Below the pieces are notes generated by a model. The model worked only from the letters and a program-made list of their open reading frames with translations, did not search any database and was not told where the DNA came from. The translations under genes were made by a program, and so were the position numbers. Source: Holophagales bacterium (GTDB taxonomy: Bacteria > Acidobacteriota > Thermoanaerobaculia > UBA5066). Taken from it: 64,000 bases of DNA. The stretch is taken from the NCBI GenBank assembly GCA_016714815.1, contig JADKBZ010000031.1, forward strand, positions 124,001 to 188,000, in the 5' to 3' direction. Below are positions 53,864 to 63,985 of this stretch, piece after piece (within the stretch, counting starts at the first letter, position 1; each line of letters starts with the position of its first letter).

Positions 53864-53913
53864 ACCGGCCCTGCGCCGCCGGGAGGATTCTTCCGGGCAC
53901 AGGGAGATTCGAC

Positions 53914-55863
53914 ATGCCGATCCGGGCCCGCATCCCGTCCTTGTCGGATTGGAAGGCGCAGGTCAAGTGCCAGGCAGGTTGCCCGGCCTCGACCGATGCC
54001 GGGCGATACGTCCAGCTCATCGCGGAGAACCGTGACGAGGAGGCCTTCCTCGTCGCCCGGGCGCCGAACCCGTTCGCTTCTGTCTGTGGCCGGGTTTGCG
54101 CCGCGCCGTGCGAGGACGCCTGCCGGCGAGGCGCCATCGACGCCCCCGTCTCGATCCGCGCCCTGAAGCGGTTCGTCACCGAGCGGTACGGCGTCGAGTC
54201 GATCCGACCGAACACGCAGGACCGCCTCTTCGGCGAGCTCGTGGGAGAGGGGAATCGCTACGCGGGCCACCTCCCGGTCGTCCCCTCCCCTGCCCCGGCG
54301 CCCGCGTCGGGAAAGACGCGCGTTGCCGTCATCGGCGCCGGACCAGCCGGCCTCTCGGCCGCGCACGACCTCGCCCTCCTCGGCTACGACGTGACCGTCT
54401 TCGAGGCGGGCGGCGAGCCGGGCGGGATGATGCGGTTCGGGATCCCCGAGTACCGCCTCCCCCGGACGCTCATCAAGGCCGAGATCGACCGGATCCTCGC
54501 CCTCGGCGTCACCCTCCGGCTCGGCACGGCGCTCTCTCCCTCCTACGGCCTGGCCGAGCTGCGCCGCGGCGGCTTCGAGGCCGTCTTTCTCTCGGTCGGC
54601 GTCTCGAAGGGGCGGGACCTCGACGTCCCGGGCGTCGAGCTGGACGGTGTGGTGAAGGCCGTCGACTACCTCCTGAACGTGAACCGCGGCTACCGGATGG
54701 ACCTCGGCCGGCGCGTCGTCGTCATCGGGGGCGGCTTCGTCGCCTTCGACGCGGCCCGCACCGCCCTCCGCGTCTTCAAGGAGGAAGAAGTCGACGCCCT
54801 CGCGGGCGAGGCGGGGGCGGCCGACGCCCGCGCGAAGGAGGCGCTCGACTCCGCGCGAGCGGCCCTGCGCGGGGGCGCGGCCGACGTGACGATCGTCTCC
54901 CTCGAGAACTTCGACGAGATGCCCGTCCTCCGGACGATGCAGGGACACGAGGAGTTCGAGGAGGCGAAGAGAGAGGGGATCGTCTTCCTCCCCCGCCGGG
55001 GCCCGAGGCGCTTCCTCGGAGCGTCGCGCCTCGAGGCGGTCGAGCTCAGAACGGTCCTCTCCGTCTTCGACGAGAACGGACGCTTCTCCCCGCGCTACGA
55101 CGACGCCGACGTGACGACGGTCCCGGCCGACGCCTGCATCCTCGCCGTCGGACAGAAGCCCGACCTCTCGTTCCTCAAGCCCGAGGACGGCGTCGACCTG
55201 ACGCCCGGCGGGACCATTCGGGTCGACGCGGCCACGCTCGCCACCTCCGCGGCCGGCGTCTACGCCGGCGGCGACGTCGCGTTCGGGCCGAGGAACCTCA
55301 TCGAGGCCGTCGCGAACGGGAAGCAGGCCGCCCGGTCGATCCACGAGCACCTCGCGCCCGCGGCGCCTCGGCGGCCTCGCCTCGGAGCACCTCGAGATCG
55401 AAGCTCTTCACGCCGACCTACTATCGGATGATCGCCGGGCTTCGAGCTCCTCGACCGCGTCGCCCGCCGACGCTCGACGTCGGCGGCGCACCGGGATCGC
55501 GGAGGTCGAGAACGGCTACGACGAGGCCGAGGCGCGCCTGCAGGGCGCCCGCTGCCTCGCCTGCCACGTCCAGACGATCTACGACCCGGAGAAGTGCGTC
55601 CTCTGCAGCCGGTGCGTCGACGTCTGCCCCGAGTACTGCCTCGCCATCGTCCCTTTCGAGCATCTCGAGCTCCCGGAAGAGGCGGGCGCTCCTTCGACCG
55701 GCGCGCGGACGGGCAGGCCCCCCTCTCGGCGATGGTCAAGGACGACGACAGGTGCATCCGCTGCGGCCTCTGCGCCGTCCGCTGCCCCACCGACGCGATG
55801 ACGATGGAGCGATTCACGATCACGGAACGTCTCGTTCCGAAGACGAGCGAGGTTTCTCGATGA
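53914..55863 (+). CDS. GltD-like FAD/Fe-S oxidoreductase with two ferredoxin clusters (frameshifted)
   Basis: First gene of the nos operon. The N terminus has the Cys pattern of GltD-like subunits (CQAGCPASTDAG, CGRVCAAPCEDACRRG); FAD binding is at VIGAGPAGLSAA and NAD(P) binding at VVIGGGFVAFDAAR; the C terminus GGDVAFGPRNLIEAVANGKQAA is the family end motif. The frame stops at 55431, but homologous sequence continues through several frame changes between about 55380 and 55700: AEVENGYDEAEARLQGARC, then [4Fe-4S] motifs CVLCSRCVDVCP and CIRCGLCAVRCP, ending at 55863, where the TGA overlaps the Rieske ATG (ATGA). It may pass NAD(P)H electrons towards the Rieske/cytochrome b unit. Confidence 0.82.
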
Positions 55864-56409
55864 CGACGAAGACGGATCCCCCGGCCGGCGCCGAGGCGCC
55901 CTCCGCCGAGCCGAACAGCCGCCGCGACTTCCTGATGAAGGCCGGCCTCGGCGCCGGCGTCGTCGCCATCGTCGGGCAGGCGGGCGCTTCCCTGCGGTCG
56001 CTGGTGCCGAACGTCTCGTACGACGCGCCGACGACGGTGAAGCTCGGGAACCCGGTCGACTTTCCCGACGGTCTCAAGTTCCTGCCCGACGAGCGGCTCT
56101 TCGTCTTCCGCACGGGCAAGACCTTCCATGCCATCTCCGCCGTCTGCACGCATCTCGGTTGCACTGTTCGCGCCGAGGCGCTGTCGCAGGTGCAGGAGAC
56201 GCACGTGGGTGGCCAGGCCATGCGGCTCACGCATCGTTTCAACTGCCCGTGTCACGGCTCCCGCTACAACGGCGACGGCACCACGATTTCTGGTCCTGCA
56301 CCGAAGGCCCTGGCCTGGGTACCACCTCTCTGTTGCGACCGACGACGGCCAACTCGTCGTCGATCTCGCGCACGAAGTGGAACACGACTTCCGCCTGACG
56401 ATCGCCTGA
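55860..56409 (+). CDS. Rieske [2Fe-2S] protein of the nos-associated b-type complex (frameshifted)
   Basis: About 182 aa. A Tat-type start (SRRDFLMKAGLGAGVVAIVG) anchors the protein. Cluster ligands are intact: CTHLGC (Cys at residue 96) and CPCHGS (Cys at 129). One inserted base near 56318, after PAPKALAW, moves the end (YHLSVATDDGQLVVDLAHEV) into another frame that stops at 56409. The ATG overlaps the stop of the flavoprotein gene. Together with cytochrome b it should oxidise menaquinol and pass electrons to the cytochromes c and NosZ, replacing the NosR route of clade I systems. Confidence 0.88.
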
Positions 56410-56419
56410 GGAGGCCACC

Positions 56420-57767
56420 GTGAAGCTGCCGTTCTTTCACCGGGCACCCGACGAGGCATCGGCGCCTGGCGTCCACCCGACGCCGTTCTGGAGCCTGCGG
56501 CCGCGCACCGACCGCGAATCGGGCGACGCCGTCGTCTCGAACTTCATGCTGCACTGGTTCCCGGCAAAGGTGTACAAGCCGTCGCTCGACTGGAACTACT
56601 CCTTCTGGCTCGGCACGATGTCGGCCGCGCTGTTCTTCCTCCTCGTCCTCTCGGGCTTGCCGCTCCTTCTCCTTTACGTCCCCTCGGTCGAGCGGGCCTA
56701 CGGGTCGGTGAAGGACATCGAGTTCGTCGTCACGTTCGGCTCCTGGATCCGCGCCGTCCACCGGATCGCGGCGCACCTCATGGTCGTCGCCGTGGTGCTG
56801 CACCTCGTGCGCGTCTTCCTCACCGGCGCCTACAAGAACGGCGTCGGCCGCGGCCAGCACCGCGAGTGGAACTGGGTCATCGGCGTGGTGATGCTGCTCG
56901 TCACGTTGTTCCTGTCGTTCACGGGCTACCTGCTGCCGTGGGATCAGTTGGCCTTCTGGGCCGTCACCGTCGGCACCAACATCGCTTCGTCCGTGCCGTT
57001 CGTGGGGCCGGAGGTGCGCGGAGCTCCTGATCGGCGGCCGCACGATCGAGCAGGCCACGCTGATCCGGTTCTACGTGCTGCACTGCATCATGCTGCCCGG
57101 TGGCCTCGGCGTGCTGTTCGCCTACCACATGTGGCGCGTGCGCAAGGACGGCGGCCTCGCGCGCGCCGACCGCGCGGCGGTGCTTCCCGCGGCGCGAGCG
57201 ACTGCGCCCGTGGCGTCGAAGACCTACACGTTGCTCGGCGTCGCGCGCGGCACGGCCCCGACCGTTCGGACGTCGACCCTCGACGCGCCCGACCTCACGG
57301 TGAACGCCGTCACCGACCTCGCGCGCCGCGCGATGATCGTCGTGCTCGCGACGTTCGCCGTCGTGAGCATCCTGGCCTGCTTCATCCCCTCGCCCCTCGA
57401 GGAGCCGGCCAACCCGATGATCACGCCGAACCCGGCGAAGGCGCCGTGGTACTTCCTCTGGCTCCAGGAGATCGTCACCGACACGACGCTGAAGATCGGG
57501 TCGTTCACGATCAACGGCGCCTTCCTCGGTGGCGTCATCCTGCCGGCCTGCTGCCTCGGCCTCCTGACCGTCTGGCCGTGGCTCGACCGCAGCCCGCGTC
57601 GGCGGCCGGGCGATGGTTCCACGGCTCGTCGCCGCGCAGAACCAGGTGTTCCTCCTGATCGTCCTCGTCGTCCTCGCCTTCACGGTGATCGGCACGTTCC
57701 TCCGCGGCCCCTACTGGAACCTCTACTGGCCGTGGGAAGCCTGGCCCGACATCCCGGACGCATCTGA
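56420..57767 (+). CDS. Cytochrome b of the nos-associated Rieske/b complex (frameshifted)
   Basis: A full-length cytochrome b of about 445 aa with b6-like and subunit-IV-like parts fused. Heme ligands lie in RAVHRIAAHLMVVAVVLH and LHCIMLPGGLGVLFAYH; PEW-like and quinone-site loops read PWDQLAFWAV and NPAKAPWYFLWLQE. The frame breaks near 57018 (one extra g before gagctcctgatc), near 57600 and again near 57620, and the last helix (VFLLIVLVVLAFTVIGTF) is read in a third frame; the stop that fits the gene end is at 57767. The start is set by a GAGGAGG-type site (tgaggaggccaccgtg; the GTG is codon one). Confidence 0.86.
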
Positions 57768-57776
57768 GGACCTGCG

Positions 57777-58621
57777 ATGGAACAGCGCACGTCATCTCCC
57801 TATCCGTCGATCGACCGCCCCGTCCTGGCGGCGATCGGCGTCGTCCTGGTCGGCGCCACGGCGTTCTTCGCCTACAGCGACCGTCAGCACGACTACAAGT
57901 GGTACCAGGCCGAGTTCCGGTCGCAGGTCGCCGAGAAGTTCGGCGACGAGAAGGCCGCACCCGTCCGGGCGGGGAATCAGATCTGGGTGAAGGATCCCGG
58001 CCTGCAGCGCGCCGACCGCTGCATCACCTGCCACCAGGGTCCTCTGGAAGGGGTTCGAGGACCGCCGAGCAGCCCCTGGAAGACCCACCCCGCCGAGCCC
58101 TGAAGGCCCATCCGCCTGAACGCTTCGGCTGCACGTCCTGCCATGGCGGCCAGGGCTGGGCGATCGACACCGCGGCCGCTCACGGCGAGGTCGCGCACTG
58201 GGAAGAGCCGCTCCTCAGCGCCTCGCTGGGCGAGGCCTACTCGATCCAGGGAGACGACAAGGGCGCCCTGATGCAGATGAACTGCAACGTCTGCCACCGG
58301 TACGACCGCGAGACGAAGGGCGCCGACCTCATCAACCTCGGCAAGAAGCTCGTCAACGAGAAGGGCTGCCGCGCGTGCCACGTCATCAACGGGCGCGGCG
58401 GCACCATCGGCCCTGACCTCACGGCGGTCGGCGAGAAGGCGCCCGAGCAGTACGACTACGGCCGGCTTTCGGGCCAGCAGACCGCGTTCGCGTGGCACGT
58501 CGCGCACCTCAAGGACCCGCGCGCGCTCGTGCAGGACTCGGTGATGCCGAACTTCCAGCTCTCCACGACCGATGCCCAGGCGCTCTCGATGCTCGTGTTG
58601 TCGTGGCGGCCGCACGCATGA
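57777..58621 (+). CDS. Membrane-anchored tetraheme cytochrome c (frameshifted)
   Basis: About 280 aa with an N-terminal helix (VLAAIGVVLVGATAFFAY) and four CxxCH motifs: CITCH (58020), CTSCH (58130), CNVCH (58283) and CRACH (58367). The frame changes two to three times between about 58036 and 58105, after CITCHQG, with the rest (HPPERFGCTSCHGGQG onwards) in frame to a TGA at 58621 that overlaps the next ATG. It likely carries electrons from the Rieske/b unit. A GAGGACC site precedes the ATG. Confidence 0.83.
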
Positions 58622-59001
58622 GCGCCGACTTCATCGCGGGGGTGCCGCGCGCCGACGTGCAGACGGCCGAGCAGAAGCAGGCCGAGGAGGAGCGGATGAA
58701 GACCGGACCGGGCGCCTGGTTCGTGTCGACCGGCTGCTTCGTCTGCCACTCGGTCGCCTCCCTCGGCGTGAAGAGCGCCGCGCAGGTCGGGCCCGACCTC
58801 TCGACGGCCGTCGAGGACACCCAGAAGCGCTTCGGAAAGACCGTCGACGACTTCATCAGGAACCCGACCGGGACGATGTCCGTCGTCCTGTCGCGCCAGA
58901 TCATCCTGACCGACGCCGAGAAGGAGGTCGCGATCCAGAAGCTGCGCGAAGCCTTCGCCGAGCACCAGAAGCAGAAGGCCGCGCCCCCCGCGGCGCACTG
59001 A
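58618..59001 (+). CDS. Monoheme cytochrome c of the nos cluster
   Basis: A 127-aa protein with one heme site GCFVCH (about residue 40) and a downstream Met (TMSVVLSRQ or the second half) as possible sixth ligand. No signal peptide is visible from this start, so export may depend on an undetected upstream error, or the protein may be the second half of a longer cytochrome joined to the tetraheme gene; the ATGA overlap favours two coupled genes. It is the only nos-cluster gene here that reads without a frameshift. It probably donates electrons to the CuA site of NosZ. Confidence 0.8.
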   Translation: MSADFIAGVPRADVQTAEQKQAEEERMKTGPGAWFVSTGCFVCHSVASLGVKSAAQVGPDLSTAVEDTQKRFGKTVDDFIRNPTGTMSVVLSRQIILTDAEKEVAIQKLREAFAEHQKQKAAPPAAH

Positions 59002-59106
59002 TCGACCGCGGAGTGCCCGCGCCGATCCCGCGCGGCCCCGTGGGCCGGGACACGCAACCGACTCCGCCCCCGCCGCACCAGCGCTGTCAGAGAAGGAGGG
59101 GACCAG

Positions 59107-61198
59107 ATGACGGAAAAGAAGCAGAGCGTCCTGACGTGGGGCGCCCTCTGGGGCGATCGTCGTGCTCGCCGTCACTCGCGAATCGCTGCGCCCCGTCGGG
59201 GCCGAAGGGGCAGAAGGCCCCGCGTCGTCGTCGGACGTCGCCGTCGCGGCGCAGAAGACCTACGTCGCCCCGGGCGACCTCGACGAGTACTACTTCTTCG
59301 CCTCGGGCGGCCACTCCGGGCAGATGTACGTCTACGGCGTCCCGTCGATGCGGCACCTCTCCACGATCCCGGTCTTCACCCCCTACCCGGCCACCGGCTA
59401 CGGGTTCGACGACGAGAGCAAGAAGACGCTCGGCGACCTGACGTGGGGGGACGCTCACCATCCGGCGCTGTCGGAGACCAAGGGCGACTACGACGGCCGC
59501 TGGCTCTTCATCAACGAGATGAACGGCCGCGTCGCGCGCATCGACCTGCGCGACTTCAAGACCAAGCAGATCTTCGGCCCCGTCCCGAACGTCTCTGGCA
59601 ACCACGGCTCGGCGTTCGTCACGCCGAACACCGAGTACTCGATCATGGCCTCGCGCTTCTCGATCCCGCTGCCGAAGGGCGACCGCCGTCGGGATCGACA
59701 AGTACGCCGCCGAGTACAAGGGCGTGCTCGCGGGCATCAGGATCGACCCGACCTCGGGCGAGATGTCCTTTGGCTGGCAGATCCTCCGCCGCCCTTCGAC
59801 TAGGACCTCGGCGACGCCGGCAAGCTCGCCTCGGACGGCTACGTGTTCTTGACCTGCTACAACGCCGAGCGGGCGACCGGCAAGCTCGAGGTGACCGCCT
59901 CGCAGGCCGACCGCGACTACATCGCCGCCGTCGACTGGAAGGCCGCCGAGAAGGCCATCGCCGAGGGCAAGGGCGACATGCTGGGCGGCGTCAAGGTCCT
60001 CGACCCGAAGAAGGTGCCGGGGATCATCTACCTGATGCCGTGCGGCAAGTCGCCCCACGGGGTCGACGTCTCGCCCGACGGCAAGTACATCATCGGCTCC
60101 GGCAAGCTGCAGGGCGTCACGACCGCCTTCAACTTCGAGAAGGTCCAGACCGCGATCCGCAACAAGGACTTCACGGGCGACGAGGACGGGATCCCCGTCC
60201 TGAAGTACGAGTCGATCAAGGACGCCGAAGTTCCGGTCGGCCTTGGGCCGCTCCACACCCAGTTCGGTCCCGACAACTGGGCCTACACGTCGCTCTTCGT
60301 CGACAGCGCCGTCGCCAAGTGGAAGCTCGGAACCTGGGAAGTGGTCGACAAGGCGCCGATGTCCTATTCCATCGGCCACCTCTCGGCGGCCGAGGGCGAC
60401 ACCGTGAGCCCGGACGGGAAGTACCTCGTCGGCCTCAACAAGCTGTCGCACGGCCGGCACCTCAACGTCGGCCCCTCGCAGCCCGAGTCGTCGCAGCTCG
60501 TCGACATCTCCGAGGAGAAGATGAAGCTCCTCTACGACGCCTTCACCGAGCCCGAGCCCCACTACGCCGTCATGGTCAAGGCCGACAAGCTCAAGCCGAT
60601 CGAGGTCTACCCCAAGGAAGAGAACAAGCACCCGCTCGCGATCTGGGACGTGAAGGACGCCGGCGTCACGCGCAACGGCAACAAGGTGCTGGTGAAGATG
60701 GTCCTCGTCAGGTCGACGCTCACGCCCACCGACTTCGAGGTGAACCAGGGCGACACGGTCAAGGTCGCCATGACGAACATCGAGCAGACGACCGACGAGC
60801 TCCACGGGTGGGGCCTCCTCGACTACAACATCAACATCGTCGTCGACCCGGGCGAGACGAAGGTCGTCACGTTCAAGGCCGACAAGCCGGGCGTCTTCGC
60901 CTACTACTGCACGAACTTCTGCTCCGCTCTCCACCAGGAGATGCAGGGCTACCTGATCGTCAAGCCGAAGGCCGACGGTCTCGGGCGCCGGGGTGGCTCG
61001 GCGGGCGCCTCGCCACGCGCCAGGTCCCGTCCATGCCCGCCGGGGTTCGTCGGACCCGGCCCCGGACCCCCAGGGCACCGACTCGACCTCTGGAAAAGCC
61101 ACCGCCTCTCGCAGCCGTCGGCCTCGCGCCAAGGCTCTTCCTCGTCGCGGCGACGGTCTGCCTGCTCGGAGCGTTCCTCTTCCCTCTCTGGAACCTGA
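59107..61198 (+). CDS. nosZ: Nitrous oxide reductase NosZ, clade II (Sec type), frameshifted with in-frame TAG
   Basis: Reduces N2O to N2 in the periplasm. A GAAGGAGGGG site precedes the ATG. The N terminus is hydrophobic without a twin-arginine motif (AIVVLAVTRES), so it is Sec type, clade II. CuZ His motifs include GDAHHPALSE, GKSPHGVDVSPDGKYI, GPLHTQFGP, IGHLSAAEGD and LSHGRHLNVGP; the CuA domain at the C terminus has CTNFCSALHQEM (60908-60943). Breaks: about 59158, about 59687 and about 59785, and TAG at 59801-59803 where FDYDLGDAG is expected (TAC to TAG). Homology ends near 60970, but no stop exists in any frame until 61198, so the true end is unclear. Confidence 0.92.
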
Positions 61199-61706
61199 CG
61201 ATGTTCGCGCCGCAGTACCAGGACGGCCTCCGCCTCGACATCTACAGCTACAAGTTCGAGGCTGGAAACAACGGGCAGGACATCAAGGAGATCAACGTCC
61301 TGAACCACTACATCGGGATGAGGGATCTCGAGCCCGAGGACTTCACCGAGTTCAAGTGGATCCCCTTCGTGGTCGGCATCCATCGGCCTCCTCTTCCTGC
61401 GCGCCGCGGTCATCGGCACGCTGGGCCTCGCCGCTCGTCGTGCTCTTGGTGAACCTCTGGTTCGCTCTTCTCGCTCTGGTCGTTCGGCTACAAGCTCTAC
61501 TCGTACGGGCACGACCTCGACCGACCGCGGCGATGAAGGTCGAGCCGTTCATGCCCCGCTGTTCGGCAGAAGCAGCTCGCGAACTTCGAGGTCTCCTCCT
61601 ACCCTCAGGCGGGCTCCTACGCCCTCGGCCTGGCGATGCTCTTTCCTCGTCCTGGCGTTCGTGGTCCGGATGGCGCGCGACCCGGGCAGACCGCGGCCTG
61701 ACGTGA
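61033..61706 (+). CDS. nosB: NosB-like membrane protein (multiply frameshifted)
   Basis: A clade II-specific membrane protein that follows nosZ. Visible segments: a membrane helix (RLFLVAATVCLLGAFLFPLW), APQYQDGLRLDIYSYKFE, KEINVLNHYIGMRDLEPEDFTEFKWIPF, then in changing frames IGLLFLRAAVIGTLG, VLLVNLWF, FGYKLYSYGHDL, QLANFEVSSYPQAGSYALGLAM and a last helix. At least four frame changes fall between about 61385 and 61640. The TGA at 61704-61706 overlaps the GTG of nosD. The start at ATG 61033 is a guess because upstream DNA has no stop. Function within N2O respiration is unknown; it is a constant member of clade II clusters. Confidence 0.72.
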
Positions 61707-63082
61707 GACGCCCGGCGGCTGCCGCGCTCCTGCTCGCGCCGGCCTCTCCGGCGTGGGCCGAGAGATGCGCCGCCGTGCCCCCGGCGCCCTCGAGGGGCGT
61801 CCCGCCCCGCGCGACACGTCGCCGATTCAGCGGCTCGTGGACGCCGCGGCGCCGGGGGCCACGGTCGGGTGCCGCCCGGGCGGTTCGAGGGAGACCTCGT
61901 CCTGGACCGCCCCGTCCGTCTCGTCGGCCGCGGACGCCCCCCCTCCTCGGCTCGCGCTCGGGGAGCGTCGTCCGCGTGAGGGCGCCGAACGTCACGGTCG
62001 AAGGCTTCGACATCGACGGGCGGGAGGGCGGCGATCTCGGGAAGGACTCCGCCGGCGTCCACACGTCGGCACCGGGCACCGTGGTCCGCTCCTGCCGGAT
62101 CCGGGGATCGCTCTTCGGCGTCTACGTCCGGGAGGCGAACGGCGTCGCCGTCGAGGACTGCGAGATCCGGGGGATCCCCGGAAAGGACCCCGGTGAGAAG
62201 GGCTCCGGCATCCACATCTGGAACACGGTCGGCTTCACCTTCCGAGGGAATCGAATCGTCGACGTCCGCGACGGCTTCTACATCCAGTCCTCGAGCCGCG
62301 GGCTCGTCGACGGGAACCGCGCGTCGGACCTCCGCTACGGGATCCACTACATGTTCTCGGACGACAACGTCTTCGAGGACAACGTCTTCGAGAACGGGGC
62401 CGCCGGGAGCGCCCTCATGTACTCGAAACGGATCACGTTCCGGCGGAACCAGTTCCTGAGGAACCGGGGCTTCGCGTCCGTCGGGCTGCTCTTCAAGACG
62501 TGCGACGACGTCGTCGCCGAGGGGAACCTGCTCGCCGACAACGCCCGCGGTGTCTTCTTCGAGGACTCCTACCGCAACGTCTTCCGCGGGAACGTCGTGG
62601 CGTCGTCCGACACGGCGATCTTCCTCTTCGCGGGCAGCGGACAGAACAGGATCACGGGTAATTCCTTCGTCGGGAACCTCACTCCCCTGACCCTCGTCGG
62701 CAGGCAGACGGACACCGTCTTCGACGGGAACTACTGGTCCGAGAACCGCGAGCCCGACCTCGACGGCGACGGCCGCACGGACCGGCCGTATCGCCTCGGA
62801 AACGTTTTCGACCACTTCCGGGGGAACCTCCTCGCCGCCGATCTCTTCGCGCAGAGCTTCGCGGCGGGGGCGATCGGCGTCGCGGAAGAGACCTTCCCGG
62901 TCCTCAGGCAGCAGATGTCGATGGACAACGCCCCCCTCGCCCGCCCGCCGCACCTGCCGGACGTCCCCAGGGCGAAGCCCCCGGCGCGCACCGCGCACCT
63001 CCCGGCCGTTGCGGCCTCTTCCGTCACGTTCCTCCTCGGCACGGCACTCCTCGTCCTGGGGCGCCGGCTGCCGGCGGCATGA
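61703..63082 (+). CDS. nosD: Periplasmic copper-assembly protein NosD (frameshifted near N terminus)
   Basis: About 459 aa. The GTG start overlaps the preceding TGA (GTGA) and opens a signal peptide (PAAAALLLAPASPAWA). The N-terminal part (PIQRLVDAAAPGATV, then a VVRVRAPNVTVEGFDIDG frame) shifts at least twice between about 61780 and 61950; from about 61955 on, the carbohydrate-binding/beta-helix repeats are intact: GIHIWNTVGFTFRGNRI, GIHYMFSDDNVFEDNVF, GRGVFF-like units and NYWSENREPDLDGDGRTDRPYR, the NosD end signature. A C-terminal helix (VTFLLGTALLVLGRRL) may anchor it. It works with NosF and NosY to build the CuZ centre. Confidence 0.9.
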   Translation: MRRPAAAALLLAPASPAWAERCAAVPPAPSRGVPPRATRRRFSGSWTPRRRGPRSGAARAVRGRPRPGPPRPSRRPRTPPLLGSRSGSVVRVRAPNVTVEGFDIDGREGGDLGKDSAGVHTSAPGTVVRSCRIRGSLFGVYVREANGVAVEDCEIRGIPGKDPGEKGSGIHIWNTVGFTFRGNRIVDVRDGFYIQSSSRGLVDGNRASDLRYGIHYMFSDDNVFEDNVFENGAAGSALMYSKRITFRRNQFLRNRGFASVGLLFKTCDDVVAEGNLLADNARGVFFEDSYRNVFRGNVVASSDTAIFLFAGSGQNRITGNSFVGNLTPLTLVGRQTDTVFDGNYWSENREPDLDGDGRTDRPYRLGNVFDHFRGNLLAADLFAQSFAAGAIGVAEETFPVLRQQMSMDNAPLARPPHLPDVPRAKPPARTAHLPAVAASSVTFLLGTALLVLGRRLPAA

Positions 63083-63095
63083 GAGAGGCTCCCGA

Positions 63096-63985
63096 ATGAT
63101 CCGCTTCGAAGGTTTCGGCAAGAGTTACGGCAGGCAGGTCGCCGTGCACGACGTCTCGCTCGAGGTCGCCTCCGGCGAGGTCGTCGCCCTCCTCGGCCCG
63201 AACGGCTCGGGAAAGACGACCTGCCTCAAGGCGGTCGCCGGCCTCATCCACGCCACCTCGGGCGCGTCCTGATCGACGGCCGCCCCGTCTGGAGCCCCGC
63301 GCGCCGGAGCCTCTCGTTCCTTCCCCAGAAGGTCGCCTTCCCGGACGCCTTGACGGGGCGGGAGGTCGTGGAGTTCTACCGGCGCCTCCGCGGCGTGCCC
63401 GCGCCCCGGACGCCTGAGGTCCTCCGGTTCGCGTGCCTGAACGGAGCCGCCGCGCGCGCCGTCTCGACCTACTCGGGCGGGATGGTCCAGCGCCTCGGCC
63501 TCGCCGTCGCTGCGCTCCCCGACACGCCGCTCCTCCTCCTCGACGAGCCGACGGCCGCCCTCGACCCCGAGGGGCTCTCCGCCTTCTACGCCCTCGTCGA
63601 GGGCCGCCGCCGCGAGGGGAGGACGATCCTCTTCACGTCGCACCACCTCGGCGACGTGGAGCGCCTCGCCGACCGCTTCGCCGTCCTCGTGGAGGGGCGA
63701 CTCGTCGCGCTCCTCTCGGCCGCCGAGCTCGCGCACCGGCTCGCCGATCGGGGCGTCCTCCGCCTGCGCCTCGACCGCGCTCCGGGGGGGTCCTCGAGGC
63801 GATCCGCCCCGCCTGCCCCGGTGCCTCCACGCGCCAGCGCAGGAGCTCGTCCTCCCGGGCCCGCGTCCGCCCGCCCGGCGTACCTCGAGGCCGTCCGCGC
63901 GACCGGCGCGACGGTCCTCGCCCTCTCGTCCGACGAGGGGCGCCTCGACGCCCTCTACACCGAGCTCGTGGGAGGCCCGCGATGA
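63096..63985 (+). CDS. nosF: ABC transporter ATPase NosF (frameshifted)
   Basis: About 295 aa. Start: ATG 63096 with an AGAGAGG site. Walker A is LLGPNGSGKTTCLKA, the signature motif is YSGGMVQRLGLAVA, Walker B LLLLDEPTAALDPEG and the switch His is in SHHLGDVE. The frame breaks near 63268 (TSGAS stop at 63272; the next frame gives RVLIDGRPVW) and a double change near 63790-63870 garbles about 25 residues before YLEAVRATGATVLALSS. The TGA overlaps the nosY ATG. It drives the NosFY transporter that supplies sulfur or copper for CuZ assembly. Confidence 0.88.

Noticed and set aside
59801..59803. TAG in nosZ as pyrrolysine or programmed readthrough
   Set aside because: The position is a conserved Tyr in the family, no pyrrolysine genes are visible, and surrounding frameshifts point to sequence error.
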